From Streptomyces sp. CB02058 (GTDB lineage: Bacteria > Actinomycetota > Actinomycetes > Streptomycetales > Streptomycetaceae), in assembly GCF_001905505.1 (NCBI RefSeq), contig NZ_LIPG01000001.1, positions 930,001-994,000 on the forward strand: DNA of 64,000 nt. The letters are read 5' to 3'. The position numbers and the translations under genes were made by a program. Of this stretch, positions 24,412 through 33,664 are shown piece by piece; within the stretch, counting starts at the first letter, position 1, and each line of letters opens with the position of its first letter. The notes beneath the pieces were generated by a model, which saw nothing but the letters and a program-made list of their open reading frames with translations, was not told the DNA's origin and made no database searches.

Positions 24412-25397
24412 CCGGATTCCTGCTGCGGCGGGCGGGCGGAGCCGTCTTCGTGCTCCTCGCCCTGACCGTCGTCCTCTACGCCGTCTTCTACGTGGCCCCG
24501 GGCGACGTCGCCCAGATCGCCTGCGGTCCGCGCTGCTCTCCCGCCCAGGTCGCCCAGGTCACCGAGCAGCTCAGGCTCGACGACCCGGTGTACACGCAGT
24601 ACGGGCACTTCCTCCAGGGCATCGTCGCCGGACGCGACTTCTCCACCGGTACGGGCGTCGACCACTGCGCCGCGCCCTGCCTCGGGGTCTCGTACCAGAG
24701 CGACCAGCAGGTCATGCGGCTGATCCTGGCCAAGCTCCCGGTCACCGGCTCCCTCGTCATCGGGGCGTTCGCGGGCTGGATACTGCTCGGCGTCGGCACG
24801 GGGGTGCTGTCCGCCTGGCGGCGGGGCGGCATCACCGAGCGGGTCCTGACCTGGCTGACCCTGGCAGGGACGGCCACACCCGTGTTCGTCATCGGGCTGC
24901 TGCTGATCATCATCTTCTGCTCCACGCTCCAGTGGCTGCCGTCGCCGACCTATGTGCCCTTCAGCGAGAACCCCGAGCAGTGGGCCTGGGGGCTGCTGCT
25001 GCCCTGGGCCTCCCTGGCGCTCATCGAGTCCGCCAAGTACGCGAGGCTGACCAGGAGTTCCATGCTGGAGACGCTCGCCGAGGACCATGTGCGCACCTTC
25101 CGGGCGTACGGCGTCGGTGAGCGGGCCGTCATCGGGCGGCACGCGCTGCGCGGCGCCCTCGCACCCGTGATCGCGCTCAGCGCGCTCGACTTCGGCAGCA
25201 TGTTCGGCGGCGCGGTCCTGACCGAGTCCCTCTTCGGGATACCGGGCATCGGGCGCGAACTGGTCCACGCCGTCAAGGTCGTCGACCTGCCGGTGGTCGT
25301 CGGCATGGTGCTGGTGGCCGGCTTCTTCGTGGTGCTCGCCAATGCCGTCGCGGACGTCCTGTACGCGCTGGCCGACCGACGGGTGGTCCTGTCATGA
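24408..25397 (+). CDS. ABC peptide importer permease (DppB type)
   Basis: A 329-aa membrane protein of the DppB/OppB permease family. It begins with the typical first helix FLLRRAGGAVFVLLALTVVL and has a large extracytoplasmic loop (about 40-100) with four Cys, which may form disulfides. The EAA loop DHVRTFRAYGVGERAVIGRH is at about 223-242. The start GTG overlaps the previous stop, and its own end overlaps the ATPase ATG by 4 nt, so translation is coupled along the operon. Confidence 0.9.
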   Translation: MTGFLLRRAGGAVFVLLALTVVLYAVFYVAPGDVAQIACGPRCSPAQVAQVTEQLRLDDPVYTQYGHFLQGIVAGRDFSTGTGVDHCAAPCLGVSYQSDQQVMRLILAKLPVTGSLVIGAFAGWILLGVGTGVLSAWRRGGITERVLTWLTLAGTATPVFVIGLLLIIIFCSTLQWLPSPTYVPFSENPEQWAWGLLLPWASLALIESAKYARLTRSSMLETLAEDHVRTFRAYGVGERAVIGRHALRGALAPVIALSALDFGSMFGGAVLTESLFGIPGIGRELVHAVKVVDLPVVVGMVLVAGFFVVLANAVADVLYALADRRVVLS

Positions 25398-27115
25398 CAT
25401 CACCGCTGGTGCGGGTCGAGAACCTCACCGTCGACTTCGGGAGCGTCCGCGCCGTGGACGGGCTCTCCTTCACCCTGGACGCCGGCGCGGCCCTCGGGGT
25501 CGTCGGCGAGTCCGGCTCGGGCAAGAGCGCGACCGCGTCCGCCCTGCTCGGGCTGCACCGGGGCACGGGGGCGCGGGTCGGCGGGACCGTCCGCGTCGCC
25601 GGCACGGACGTGAACGCGGTGGACGAGGCCGGGCTCCGGGCGCTGCGCGGTGCCAAGGCCGCGATGGTCTTCCAGGACCCGCTCTCCTCGCTCGACCCGT
25701 ACTACACGGTCGGTGACCAGATCGCCGAGGTGTACAGGGTGCACAACCCCGTCTCCCGGCGGGCGGCGCGGGCCCGCGCCGTCGAGGTCCTGGACCGGGT
25801 CGGCATCCCGGACGCGGCCCGCCGCGCGCGCTCCAGGCCGCACGAGTTCTCCGGAGGGATGCGGCAGCGGGCGCTCATCGCGATGGCCCTGGCCTGCGAA
25901 CCGCGCCTGATCGTGGCGGACGAGCCGACCACGGCCCTGGACGTCACCGTGCAGGCCCAGGTCCTGGACCTGCTGCACGAGCTGCGCCGCGAGACGGGCA
26001 CAGGCCTGTTGCTGGTCACCCATGACGTGGGCGTCGCCGCGGAGAGCGTGGACGACATCCTGGTCATGCGGCACGGGCGCGCGGTTGAGCGCGGCCCGGT
26101 CGCGGAGGTGCTGGGGGCGCCCCGGCAGGCGTACACCCGTGAACTCCTGGCGTCGGTGCCCCGGGTGGACCGGAAACGGGTGGTCCCGGCCCAGGCCCAG
26201 GTCCCGGCCCCCGCCCGGGCCGCGGCGCCGGTCACGGGCCCTGCCCGGGTCCCCGCCCAGCTCACGGTCCCGGCGCCGCGTGCCGCCGAGGAGCGGGGCG
26301 GGCCCCTGCTCGAAGCCGTCGGCCTCCGGCGCGAGTTCGGCCGGGGCCGCGACCGGGTCACCGCCGTGGACGGCGTCTCCCTCACCCTCCACGCGGGCGA
26401 GACCCTCGGCATCGTGGGGGAGAGCGGCAGCGGCAAGACGACCCTCGGGCGGATGCTCGTGCGGCTGCTCGACCCGACGGAGGGAAGCCTCCGTTACTCC
26501 GGCGCGGAGATCGGCTCGCTCCCGGAGAAGGGCCTGCGCCCCTTCCGCCGCGAGCTCCAGATGGTCTTCCAGGACCCGGTCTCCTCGCTCAACCCGCGCC
26601 GCTCCGTCGGGGAGTCCGTGGCCGACCCGATCCGCGCGGCTGGGGAGACCGACGAGGCGCGGATCCGGGACCGGGTGCGCGAGCTGCTGGAGCGGGTCGG
26701 CCTCGACGCGGGGCGGTACGAGCGCTACCCGCACGAGTTCAGCGGCGGGCAGCGCCAGCGGATCGGCATCGCGCGTGCGCTCGCCGCCGAGCCGAAGCTG
26801 ATCGTCTGCGACGAGCCGGTCTCCGCGCTCGACGTCACGACCCAGGCCCAGGTCGTCGCGCTCCTCGGCGAGCTCCAGCGCGAGCTGGGCATCGGACTCG
26901 TCTTCATCGCCCACGACCTGGCGGTCGTGCGGCAGGTCAGCGACCGGGTCGCCGTGATGCGGCAGGGCCGGATCGTCGAACAGGGCGAGGCCGACGAGGT
27001 GTACGGATCGCCGCAGCACCCGTACACCCGGCAGCTCCTGGCGGCGGTGCCCGCACTCGATCCCGCGCTCGCCGCGGCACGTCGCGCGGCCCGCAGGGAG
27101 CTGGCCGCAGCCTGA
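25394..27115 (+). CDS. ABC peptide importer, fused double ATPase (DppD-DppF)
   Basis: A 573-aa cytosolic protein with two ABC ATPase domains in one chain. Domain 1 (about 1-255): Walker A GESGSGKS at about 38-45, signature SGGMRQR, Walker [13 protein letters not shown]. Domain 2 (about 300-565): Walker A GESGSGKT, signature SGGQRQR, Walker [13 protein letters not shown]. Each ends with the [12 protein letters not shown] motif of oligopeptide importers. A Pro/Ala-rich linker (about 260-295) joins them. In most systems these are two genes; fused forms are common in actinobacteria. Confidence 0.93.
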   Translation: MTSPLVRVENLTVDFGSVRAVDGLSFTLDAGAALGVVGESGSGKSATASALLGLHRGTGARVGGTVRVAGTDVNAVDEAGLRALRGAKAAMVFQDPLSSLDPYYTVGDQIAEVYRVHNPVSRRAARARAVEVLDRVGIPDAARRARSRPHEFSGGMRQRALIAMALACEPRLIVADEPTTALDVTVQAQVLDLLHELRRETGTGLLLVTHDVGVAAESVDDILVMRHGRAVERGPVAEVLGAPRQAYTRELLASVPRVDRKRVVPAQAQVPAPARAAAPVTGPARVPAQLTVPAPRAAEERGGPLLEAVGLRREFGRGRDRVTAVDGVSLTLHAGETLGIVGESGSGKTTLGRMLVRLLDPTEGSLRYSGAEIGSLPEKGLRPFRRELQMVFQDPVSSLNPRRSVGESVADPIRAAGETDEARIRDRVRELLERVGLDAGRYERYPHEFSGGQRQRIGIARALAAEPKLIVCDEPVSALDVTTQAQVVALLGELQRELGIGLVFIAHDLAVVRQVSDRVAVMRQGRIVEQGEADEVYGSPQHPYTRQLLAAVPALDPALAAARRAARRELAAA

Positions 27116-27191
27116 CTCCGCGTAACCGAACGCCCCATTGTCGCAACAGAACGCGACCGGGGCGTGAAAGTTACGCCGGTTCACCCCTTTC

Positions 27192-27225
27192 GGTGGTGCG
27201 ACGGACAACCGTCCGTCGCACCACC
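27192..27225 (+). terminator. Terminator after the ABC transporter operon
   Basis: A perfect 15-bp stem (27192-27206 with 27211-27225) and a 4-nt loop, 77 nt past the ATPase stop. It separates the ABC operon from the glycosyltransferase cluster. Confidence 0.7.
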
Positions 27226-27298
27226 TGCGAATCCGCTTACGGTCGTCCCGCTGCGAGTCGCCGATCAACGGCGGCCGCCCACAAGGGAGATCGGGGGT

Positions 27299-29122
27299 GT
27301 GCTCGTGCGGATCGGACTCCTCACGGACGGTGGTTATCCGTATGCGACCGGTGAGTCCAGACTCTGGTGCGACCGTCTGGTGCGCGGTCTGCCCCAGCAC
27401 GAGTTCGACCTCTTCGCGCTGAGCCGCTCCGCCGACCAGGAACGACGCGGCTGGGTCAGGCTTCCCGACCGGGTCGGCCGGGTGCGGACGGCCCCGCTGT
27501 GGACGCACGAGGAGGACGCCCGGAACACCGGCCGCCCCCGGGGACTGACGGGCCGGATCGCCACCGGTCTGGGGCGCGCGTACGGGCGGCGGGACAGGCG
27601 GCGCTTCACGGCGCACGTGACGGCGCTCGTCGGCGCGGTCTGCGCCGGTCAGGAGACCGCCCCCGGGGCCGGCGGGGCTGCCGGGTCCGTCCCCGGGCCC
27701 GAGCCCCTCGGCCAGGACACCGCGGTGGCGGACCTCTTCACCGAGGGCCTCTACGGCCTCGCCGAACTGGCCCAGGAGCACGGCGGACTGCACACCGCCC
27801 TGCGCTCCGAGGCGACCGTACGCATCGTGGAGTCGGCCTGCCGGGCACCCGGCACCGGGCGGACCGTCCACAGTGCCACCGTCCCCGACTACCTGGCCTT
27901 CGCGGCCGAGCTGGAGCGCGCGCTGCGCCCCCTGTCCCTCGACTGGTACGACGAGGACGGCCTCGGCGCGGTCGACCTCTGCCACGCGGCCTCCGGAGGG
28001 GCGGCCGCCCTGCCGGGGCTGTTGGCCAAACGCTTCTTCGGCGTGCCCCTGCTGGTGACCGAGCACGGTGTGCCGCTGCGGGCCCACTACCTGGCGGCGC
28101 CCGAGGCCCCGCTCGGTGCGCCGGTGCGCGCCCTGCTGGCCAACTTCCACGGCCTGCTGGCCGCCGAGGTCTACCGCCAGGCCGCCCTCATCACCCCCGG
28201 CAACACCCATGTGCGCCGCTGGCAGGAGCGGTTCGGGGCCGACCGGGACAAGCTGCGCACCGTCTACCCGGGCATGGAGGCGGAGCGCTTCGGGGCCGTC
28301 GGTGAGGGTGACGACGAGGGCGGGCCCGGCACGCTGGTGTGGATCGGGCGGATCGAGCCCGCCAAGGACCTGATCGCGCTGCTGCACGCCTTCGCCGAGG
28401 TCCACAGGGCCGAACCGGACGCCCGGCTGAGGATCTTCGGCGCCCCGGTCCAGGGCGGTGAGGGCGAGACGTATCTCGCCCGGTGCCAGGCGCTCGCCGC
28501 CCAGCTCTTCCCCGACGAGGCCGCGGACGCGCACGCCGTCGGCGCCTGCCCGGTCACCTTCGAGGAGATCGGCGGCCCCGAGGTGCCCGACCTCGCCGAG
28601 GCCTACGCGGCGGGCGGAGTCGTCGTCCTGTCGAGCGTCGTCGAAGGCTTCCCCATCAGCCTGGTCGAGGCGATGTTCTGCGGCCGGGCCACCGTCTCGA
28701 CGGACGTCGGCGCCGTGGTCGAGGTCGTCGGCGGTACGGGACTGGTGGTGCCCCCGCGCAACCCGAAGGCGCTCGCCGACGCCTGTCTCGCGCTGCTGCG
28801 CGACCCCGAGCGCCGCGCGCGCCTGGGTGCGGCGGCGCGCGCCAGGGCACTGGAGCTCTTCACCGTGGAACAGAACCTCGCGGCATTTCGCGGCATTTAC
28901 CTGGACCTGGTGGGCCACGCCCCGGCCAGGTGGTCGGCACCGCCGGACACCCGGGACCCGGCCGGCCCGCCCCGCCCCTTCGCCACGCCCCCGGAGGCCC
29001 ATGTGCTGGGCGGCCTGCCGCTCGAACCGGTCGCCTCCGGCGCGTCCAGGGTGCCGAGCTGGGCCATCGGCGCCGAGGGCGTGTGCGCGGGCGCACGCGG
29101 AGCGGGGGACGGCGATGCGTGA
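27299..29122 (+). CDS. PelF-like family-4 glycosyltransferase (DUF3492 + GT4)
   Basis: A 607-aa cytosolic GT-B glycosyltransferase. The N-terminal half (RIGLLTDGGYPYATGESRLW, later LLVTEHGVPLRAHYL) matches the DUF3492 region of PelF, the UDP-GlcNAc/GalNAc-using transferase of Pel exopolysaccharide. The C-terminal GT4 domain starts at LVWIGRIEPAKDL and carries the EGFPISLVEAMFCG E-x7-E motif near 449-457. The GTG at 27299 has a GGGAG site 9 nt upstream. It opens a five-ORF cluster with overlapping genes, which points to cell-envelope or extracellular polysaccharide synthesis. Substrate unproven. Confidence 0.88.
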   Translation: MLVRIGLLTDGGYPYATGESRLWCDRLVRGLPQHEFDLFALSRSADQERRGWVRLPDRVGRVRTAPLWTHEEDARNTGRPRGLTGRIATGLGRAYGRRDRRRFTAHVTALVGAVCAGQETAPGAGGAAGSVPGPEPLGQDTAVADLFTEGLYGLAELAQEHGGLHTALRSEATVRIVESACRAPGTGRTVHSATVPDYLAFAAELERALRPLSLDWYDEDGLGAVDLCHAASGGAAALPGLLAKRFFGVPLLVTEHGVPLRAHYLAAPEAPLGAPVRALLANFHGLLAAEVYRQAALITPGNTHVRRWQERFGADRDKLRTVYPGMEAERFGAVGEGDDEGGPGTLVWIGRIEPAKDLIALLHAFAEVHRAEPDARLRIFGAPVQGGEGETYLARCQALAAQLFPDEAADAHAVGACPVTFEEIGGPEVPDLAEAYAAGGVVVLSSVVEGFPISLVEAMFCGRATVSTDVGAVVEVVGGTGLVVPPRNPKALADACLALLRDPERRARLGAAARARALELFTVEQNLAAFRGIYLDLVGHAPARWSAPPDTRDPAGPPRPFATPPEAHVLGGLPLEPVASGASRVPSWAIGAEGVCAGARGAGDGDA

Positions 29123-29156
29123 CGACACGAACGACCACGACCACGGAGGTGCCCCG

Positions 29157-30368
29157 ATGGGCAGACCGGCCCAAACCCCTTCTCTCGACGCCGTTCCGGG
29201 CGCGCCGGAGGGGGAACCGGGAACCGTACGGTCCGCCGTCAGGGCCCCCGAGATCGCCCACCACCCCGCCCGGCGGTCCGCCGCCCGGCGCGGGACGGCG
29301 GACCCGGTCAAGGTGCTGATGCACCGACACCGCGACCTCTGCGAGCGTGCCGTCGACCCCCTGGAGATCGCCGCCGGCCTGGAGGCCCACGGACTCACCG
29401 ACCGGGCCGCCGCGCGCTACCGGCACCGTGACGTCTTCTCGCTCGCCGAGGAGCTCTACGCGCGCATCCCCGGCTCCGGCAGGGCGGCGCGCCCCGGTGG
29501 ACCCGAGCCGAGGCCGGAGTCCGGCACGGAGGCACGGGCCGCGTGGACGCTGACCGCGCTGCTGCCCGGCGCCGCCTGCCTCGCCACCACCGGGGCGCTC
29601 CGGGCCACCGAGGGAGTCCTCGGCGGGGAGGCCCGATGCGCGGTGACCGCCCTGGGAGCCCTGCTCGTCGTCCTCGGACTCCGGCTCTGCCTGCGCGGCG
29701 GCCCCCTGCGCGCCCCGGAAGGCACCGGCGGCATCACCCTCTACGTCTGCTGCCTCCTGGGATACGCCGTGTACGGCGACGACCTCCTCACCCAGGTCAT
29801 CAGCGGAGGCCCCGACGGCAACTGGGCCGCTACGCCCGCCCCCCTCCTCGGTCTCGCCCTCGCCCTGGCGCCCGCCGCCTGGTGCGCCCATCTGTTCGCC
29901 GCCCACGCGCGGAGCCGGCTCGCCGGGTCCCACGCGCTCTCGGAATTCGGCGCCGGCGTACGCCCGCTGCTCTTCGGCGTACTCGCGCTCTTCCTCTGCG
30001 CGCTGACCGCGCTGCTCCTCCTCGCCGGGCTCGGCCACCCCGGTGAGGACGGCGCCCCGATGGTCACGGCCGCACCCGTCGCCCTCGGAGCACTCCTCTT
30101 CCTGGCCCGGCTGCTCGCCGTGCACGGCTTCCCGGAACCCGCCGCCACCGGACTCGCCGCCGCCTGCGCCGTCGAGGTCGCCGCCCCCTTCCTGGTCCTC
30201 GCCGGACGGCTGCCCGGCCTCGATCCCGTCGCCCGCCCGGTCGAGGCCGTCGTCGCCTCGGCCGGTCCCGGCGGCGTACCCGCCCTGGCATGCGGCGCCG
30301 CCGCGCTGGGGCTGCTGATCCACGCATCGGTCACCCTCACCCGGGCGTCCGCCCACGCCTCGGCGTAG
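29157..30368 (+). CDS. Polytopic membrane protein of the polysaccharide cluster
   Basis: A 403-aa protein I cannot place in a named family. Residues 40-110 are cytoplasmic (the VLMHRHRDLCERAVDPLEI and YRHRDVFSLAEELYARIP segments look like a helical recognition domain); then come about nine or ten hydrophobic helices to the C-terminus. The ATG at 29157 has a GGAGGT site 7 nt upstream; an in-frame ATG at 29115 would overlap the glycosyltransferase stop and is a possible alternative. By position it could play the part of PelG or of the membrane half of fungal Gtb3, guiding polymer through the membrane, but the sequence alone does not show this. Confidence 0.8.
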   Translation: MGRPAQTPSLDAVPGAPEGEPGTVRSAVRAPEIAHHPARRSAARRGTADPVKVLMHRHRDLCERAVDPLEIAAGLEAHGLTDRAAARYRHRDVFSLAEELYARIPGSGRAARPGGPEPRPESGTEARAAWTLTALLPGAACLATTGALRATEGVLGGEARCAVTALGALLVVLGLRLCLRGGPLRAPEGTGGITLYVCCLLGYAVYGDDLLTQVISGGPDGNWAATPAPLLGLALALAPAAWCAHLFAAHARSRLAGSHALSEFGAGVRPLLFGVLALFLCALTALLLLAGLGHPGEDGAPMVTAAPVALGALLFLARLLAVHGFPEPAATGLAAACAVEVAAPFLVLAGRLPGLDPVARPVEAVVASAGPGGVPALACGAAALGLLIHASVTLTRASAHASA

Positions 30369-30446
30369 CGGACCCCTCCCCATCCCGCGGAGCCGACGCC
30401 GCGGGCTTCCCCCCCGCTCACCTCTTTCCTCAAGGAGACACCGGAC

Positions 30447-30506
30447 ATGACCCCCCAATCCCTCTCACCGGCAGCACGCCGTCGGCACCGAGGGGGCGCG
30501 CGATGA
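30447..30506 (+). CDS. 19-aa mini-ORF coupled to the epimerase gene
   Basis: A short ORF (MTPQSLSPAARRRHRGGAR) with an excellent AAGGAG site 10 nt before its ATG. Its TGA overlaps the ATG of the epimerase in ATGA form. The epimerase itself has no good ribosome-binding site, so ribosomes ending the mini-ORF probably restart on it. It may be purely a coupling device or a real small basic peptide. Confidence 0.55.
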   Translation: MTPQSLSPAARRRHRGGAR

Positions 30507-31468
30507 GGGTTCTGCTGCTCGGAGCCAACGGATTCCTGGGCCGATTCGTCGCCGACCGCCTGCTGGCCGACCCCGCCGTGCACCTCACGGCGCTCGGCCG
30601 GGGCGACGACGCCGACGTACGGTTCGACCTCGCGGGCGGCAGCCCCGGGGCGCTCACCCGCTTCCTGGACGCCGTCCACCCCGGGGTCGTCGTCAACTGC
30701 GCGGGGGCCACCCGGGGCGGCGCCCGCGACCTGACCCGCCACAACACCGTGGCCGTCGCGACGGTCTGCGAGGCCATGCGCCGCAGTGGATGCAGCCCGA
30801 GGCTCGTCCAGGTCGGCTGCGCGTCCGAGTACGGGCCCTCCCAGCCCGGCTCGTCCACCGCCGAGGACGCCGTGCCCCGTCCGGGAGGTCCGTACGGCGT
30901 CAGCAAGCTCGCCGCCACCGAGCTGGTGCTCGGCTCCGGTCTCGACGCGGTCGTGCTCCGGGTCTTCTCTCCCGTCGGGCCCGGCACCCCGGCAGGCTCC
31001 CCGCTCGGCAGGCTCGCCGAGACGATGCGCCGTGCCATGCAGTCCGGCGACCCCGAGCTCAAGCTCAGCGGCCTCGGTGTGCAGCGGGACTTCGTCGACG
31101 TACGCGACGTCGCGCGCGCCGTCCACGCCGCCTCGCTCTCCGCGGCCCAGGGCGTCGTGAACATCGGCACCGGCCGTGCCGTGCGGCTGCGCGACGCGGC
31201 GGCGGTCCTGGCCAGGGTCGCCGGATACGCGGGCGCGCTCCACGAGCTGGACACACCCCCCGCCCGGCTCCCCATCGGCGCGCCCCGCGCCTCGACGGAG
31301 TCCGTCGTGGAGCACCTCGCCGCGACCCCCTCCCCGTACCCGGACGGCTGCGGCGCCTGGCAGCAGGCCGACGTCCGCACCGCACGGGACAGGCTCGGCT
31401 GGCGGCCCCGGATCAATCTGGAGGAGTCGCTCGCCGACATCTGGATGGAGGCGGCGTGCCGTATCTGA
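30503..31468 (+). CDS. NAD-dependent nucleotide-sugar epimerase/dehydratase (extended SDR)
   Basis: A 321-aa Rossmann-fold enzyme. The NAD-binding motif GANGFLG is at 8-14, the catalytic YxxxK is YGVSK near 131-135 with the Ser of CASEYG about 20 residues before. The C-terminal part (FVDVRDVARAVHAAS, INIGTGRAVRLRDAA-like) matches nucleotide-sugar 4-epimerases and dehydratases. In Pel and galactosaminogalactan pathways an epimerase of this kind makes UDP-GalNAc or UDP-Gal from the gluco sugar. The gene overlaps the next by 13 nt. Confidence 0.9.
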   Translation: MRVLLLGANGFLGRFVADRLLADPAVHLTALGRGDDADVRFDLAGGSPGALTRFLDAVHPGVVVNCAGATRGGARDLTRHNTVAVATVCEAMRRSGCSPRLVQVGCASEYGPSQPGSSTAEDAVPRPGGPYGVSKLAATELVLGSGLDAVVLRVFSPVGPGTPAGSPLGRLAETMRRAMQSGDPELKLSGLGVQRDFVDVRDVARAVHAASLSAAQGVVNIGTGRAVRLRDAAAVLARVAGYAGALHELDTPPARLPIGAPRASTESVVEHLAATPSPYPDGCGAWQQADVRTARDRLGWRPRINLEESLADIWMEAACRI

Positions 31469-32283
31469 CGAGCACCGGCTCCGTCCTGCGGGCCGATGCG
31501 GACGAGGGGCTCGGGGTGGGCGTGCCCGGCTACGCCCATCCGCTGCTCGCACCCACCGAATGGGACGGGCTCAACCGCCCGGGCACACCCCTGCACTGGG
31601 CGGTGCTCAACATCGACAACGGGCCGGGCGCCCGCCCCGACCCGCACTGCCTGGAAGCGGCGGGCCGCCTCCGCAACGCCCGCGAGCGCGCCCTGCACGG
31701 GGAGGCACCCGACGACACCGTCAGGGCCTCCGGGGGGAGGCTGCTCGGCCACCTCGACCTGGCCCACGGCGACCGCCCCTTCGGGGAGCTGATCGCCGAC
31801 GCGCAGTCATACCTCGACTGGTACCGCGTCGGCGGCTTCTATCTGGACCGGTGCCCCGCCGAACGCGACCGCCTCCCCGCGGTCCGCCGGCTGACCAGCA
31901 CCCTCACCGCGCTCCTCGCCGACAGCGACAGCTCGGACGAGGAGGGCGGGCGGCTGGTCCTGGGCCACGGAACGCACCCCCACCCGGGGTACGCCGAGGC
32001 CGCCGACCAGCTGGTCACCTTCCGGGGGCCCTGGACCGACTACCGCTGGTCGCAGGTGGCCGAGTGGACGGCCGCGTACGAGCCGGGCCGCTTCGCGCAC
32101 CTCGTCCACGGGGTCCCGCGCACCCATCTGGAGGAGGCCATGCGCATCGCGCGCTGGCAGGGAGCGGGCACGATCTTCTTCACCGACCGGGACGGCACGA
32201 GGGGACAAAGCGACCCATTCGCGGCACTGCCCAGCTACTGGGACGAATTCGTCTCGCGGATCGGACCCGGTATCTCGGAATGA
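31456..32283 (+). CDS. Spherulin-4 family protein (GH135-like)
   Basis: A 275-aa protein of the spherulation-specific family 4, related to fungal Sph3 (GH135), an endo-alpha-1,4-N-acetylgalactosaminidase needed for galactosaminogalactan. Family landmarks: GVPGYAHPLL, LNIDNGPG, DWYRVGGFYLDRCP, LVHGVPRTHLEEAM, IFFTDRDG and LPSYWDEF. Where the family usually has a Phe-Asp-Glu pair, this protein has Leu-Asp-Arg, so one acidic residue thought to be catalytic is changed. No signal peptide or membrane anchor is visible, so export is not obvious. Start is the GTG at 31456, inside the epimerase gene. Confidence 0.85.
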   Translation: MPYLTSTGSVLRADADEGLGVGVPGYAHPLLAPTEWDGLNRPGTPLHWAVLNIDNGPGARPDPHCLEAAGRLRNARERALHGEAPDDTVRASGGRLLGHLDLAHGDRPFGELIADAQSYLDWYRVGGFYLDRCPAERDRLPAVRRLTSTLTALLADSDSSDEEGGRLVLGHGTHPHPGYAEAADQLVTFRGPWTDYRWSQVAEWTAAYEPGRFAHLVHGVPRTHLEEAMRIARWQGAGTIFFTDRDGTRGQSDPFAALPSYWDEFVSRIGPGISE

Positions 32284-32367
32284 GAAGCGGCGTGGCAGTG
32301 TTACGGGAGAACAACCGTACGTAGATGAAGTACGTAGAAACCGACCACCTGCATTGTTGAGGTTCCT

Positions 32368-33546
32368 GTGTCGCTGCCACCCCTGGTCGAGCCGGCTGCC
32401 GAGCTCACCGTCGATGAGGTCCGCAGGTACTCCCGCCACCTGATCATCCCGGATGTCGGGATGGACGGACAGAAGCGGCTGAAGAACGCGAAGGTGCTCT
32501 GTGTCGGAGCCGGCGGTCTCGGCTCGCCGGCCCTGATGTACATGGCCGCGGCCGGTGTCGGCACGCTCGGTATCGTCGAGTTCGACGAGGTCGACGAGTC
32601 GAACCTGCAGCGCCAGGTCATCCACAGCCAGGCCGACATCGGCAAGTCCAAGGCCCAGTCGGCCAAGGAGACCGTGCAGGGGATCAACCCCCTGGTGAAC
32701 GTCGTCCTTCACGAGGAGCGGCTCGAAGCCGACAACGTGATGGACATCTTCGCCCAGTACGACCTGATCGTGGACGGCACGGACAACTTCGCCACCCGCT
32801 ATCTCGTCAACGACGCCGCGGTCCTGCTGAACAAGCCGTACGTCTGGGGCTCGATCTACCGCTTCGACGGCCAGGCGTCCGTCTTCTGGTCCGAGCACGG
32901 TCCCTGCTACCGCTGCCTCTACCCGGAGCCGCCGCCCCCCGGCATGGTTCCGTCCTGCGCCGAGGGCGGTGTCCTGGGTGTGCTCTGCGCGTCCATCGGC
33001 TCCATCCAGGTCAACGAGGCCATCAAGCTGCTCGCCGGTATCGGTGACCCGCTCGTCGGCCGTCTGATGATCTACGACGCGCTGGAGATGCAGTACCGCC
33101 AGGTCAAGGTCCGCAAGGACCCCGACTGCGCGGTCTGCGGCGAGAACCCGACCGTCACCGAGCTCATCGACTACGAGGCCTTCTGCGGCGTCGTGTCCGA
33201 GGAGGCCCAGGAGGCGGCGGCCGGTTCCACGATCACTCCCAAGCAGCTCAAGGAGTGGATCGACGCCGACGAGAAGATCGACCTCATCGACGTCCGCGAG
33301 CCGAACGAGTACGAGATCGTCTCGATCCCCGGCTCCCGGCTGATCCCGAAGAACGAGTTCCTGATGGGCAACGCCCTCCAGGACCTCCCGCAGGACAGGC
33401 GCATCGTCCTGAACTGCAAGACCGGTGTGCGCAGCGCCGAGGTCCTGGCGGTCCTCAAGTCGGCGGGCTTCGCCGACGCGGTGCACCTCGGCGGCGGGGT
33501 CATCGGCTGGGTCAACCAGATCGAGCCGGAGAAGCCGGTCTACTAG
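32368..33546 (+). CDS. moeZ: MoeZ-type adenylyltransferase/sulfurtransferase
   Basis: A 392-aa two-domain enzyme. The N-terminal E1-like domain has the ATP motif GAGGLGSP (about 48-55), the adenylation residues around VDESNLQRQ and DGTDNFATR, and zinc Cys pairs CYRC and CAVC. The C-terminal rhodanese domain (about 285-392) has the active Cys350 in NCKTGVRSAE. The enzyme adenylates the C-terminus of ubiquitin-like sulfur carriers (ThiS, MoaD, CysO-type) and passes on sulfur, serving thiamine, molybdopterin, cysteine and thio-sugar pathways. GTG start with a GAGG site. Confidence 0.95.
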   Translation: MSLPPLVEPAAELTVDEVRRYSRHLIIPDVGMDGQKRLKNAKVLCVGAGGLGSPALMYMAAAGVGTLGIVEFDEVDESNLQRQVIHSQADIGKSKAQSAKETVQGINPLVNVVLHEERLEADNVMDIFAQYDLIVDGTDNFATRYLVNDAAVLLNKPYVWGSIYRFDGQASVFWSEHGPCYRCLYPEPPPPGMVPSCAEGGVLGVLCASIGSIQVNEAIKLLAGIGDPLVGRLMIYDALEMQYRQVKVRKDPDCAVCGENPTVTELIDYEAFCGVVSEEAQEAAAGSTITPKQLKEWIDADEKIDLIDVREPNEYEIVSIPGSRLIPKNEFLMGNALQDLPQDRRIVLNCKTGVRSAEVLAVLKSAGFADAVHLGGGVIGWVNQIEPEKPVY

Positions 33547-33586
33547 GCCGCTGGACCACGGCTCGGTGTGACGCACCGGCATCTGT

Positions 33587-33622
33587 GAAGGGGCCGGCTC
33601 CGGAGACGGGGCCGGCCCCTTC
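33587..33622. terminator. Terminator between convergent moeZ and TAP hydrolase
   Basis: A 12-bp stem (33587-33598 with 33611-33622) follows the moeZ stop by 40 nt and lies 43 nt from the stop codon of the convergent hydrolase gene. Confidence 0.7.
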
Positions 33623-33664
33623 GCGTGTCGTGACGGGGCCGGCTCTTCGCGTGCCGTGCCGTGG

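Noticed and set aside
25400..29398. A 1332-codon open frame antisense to the ABC ATPase and glycosyltransferase
   Set aside because: It is a shadow of two well-supported genes, crosses the terminator at 27192-27225 and has no recognisable domain.
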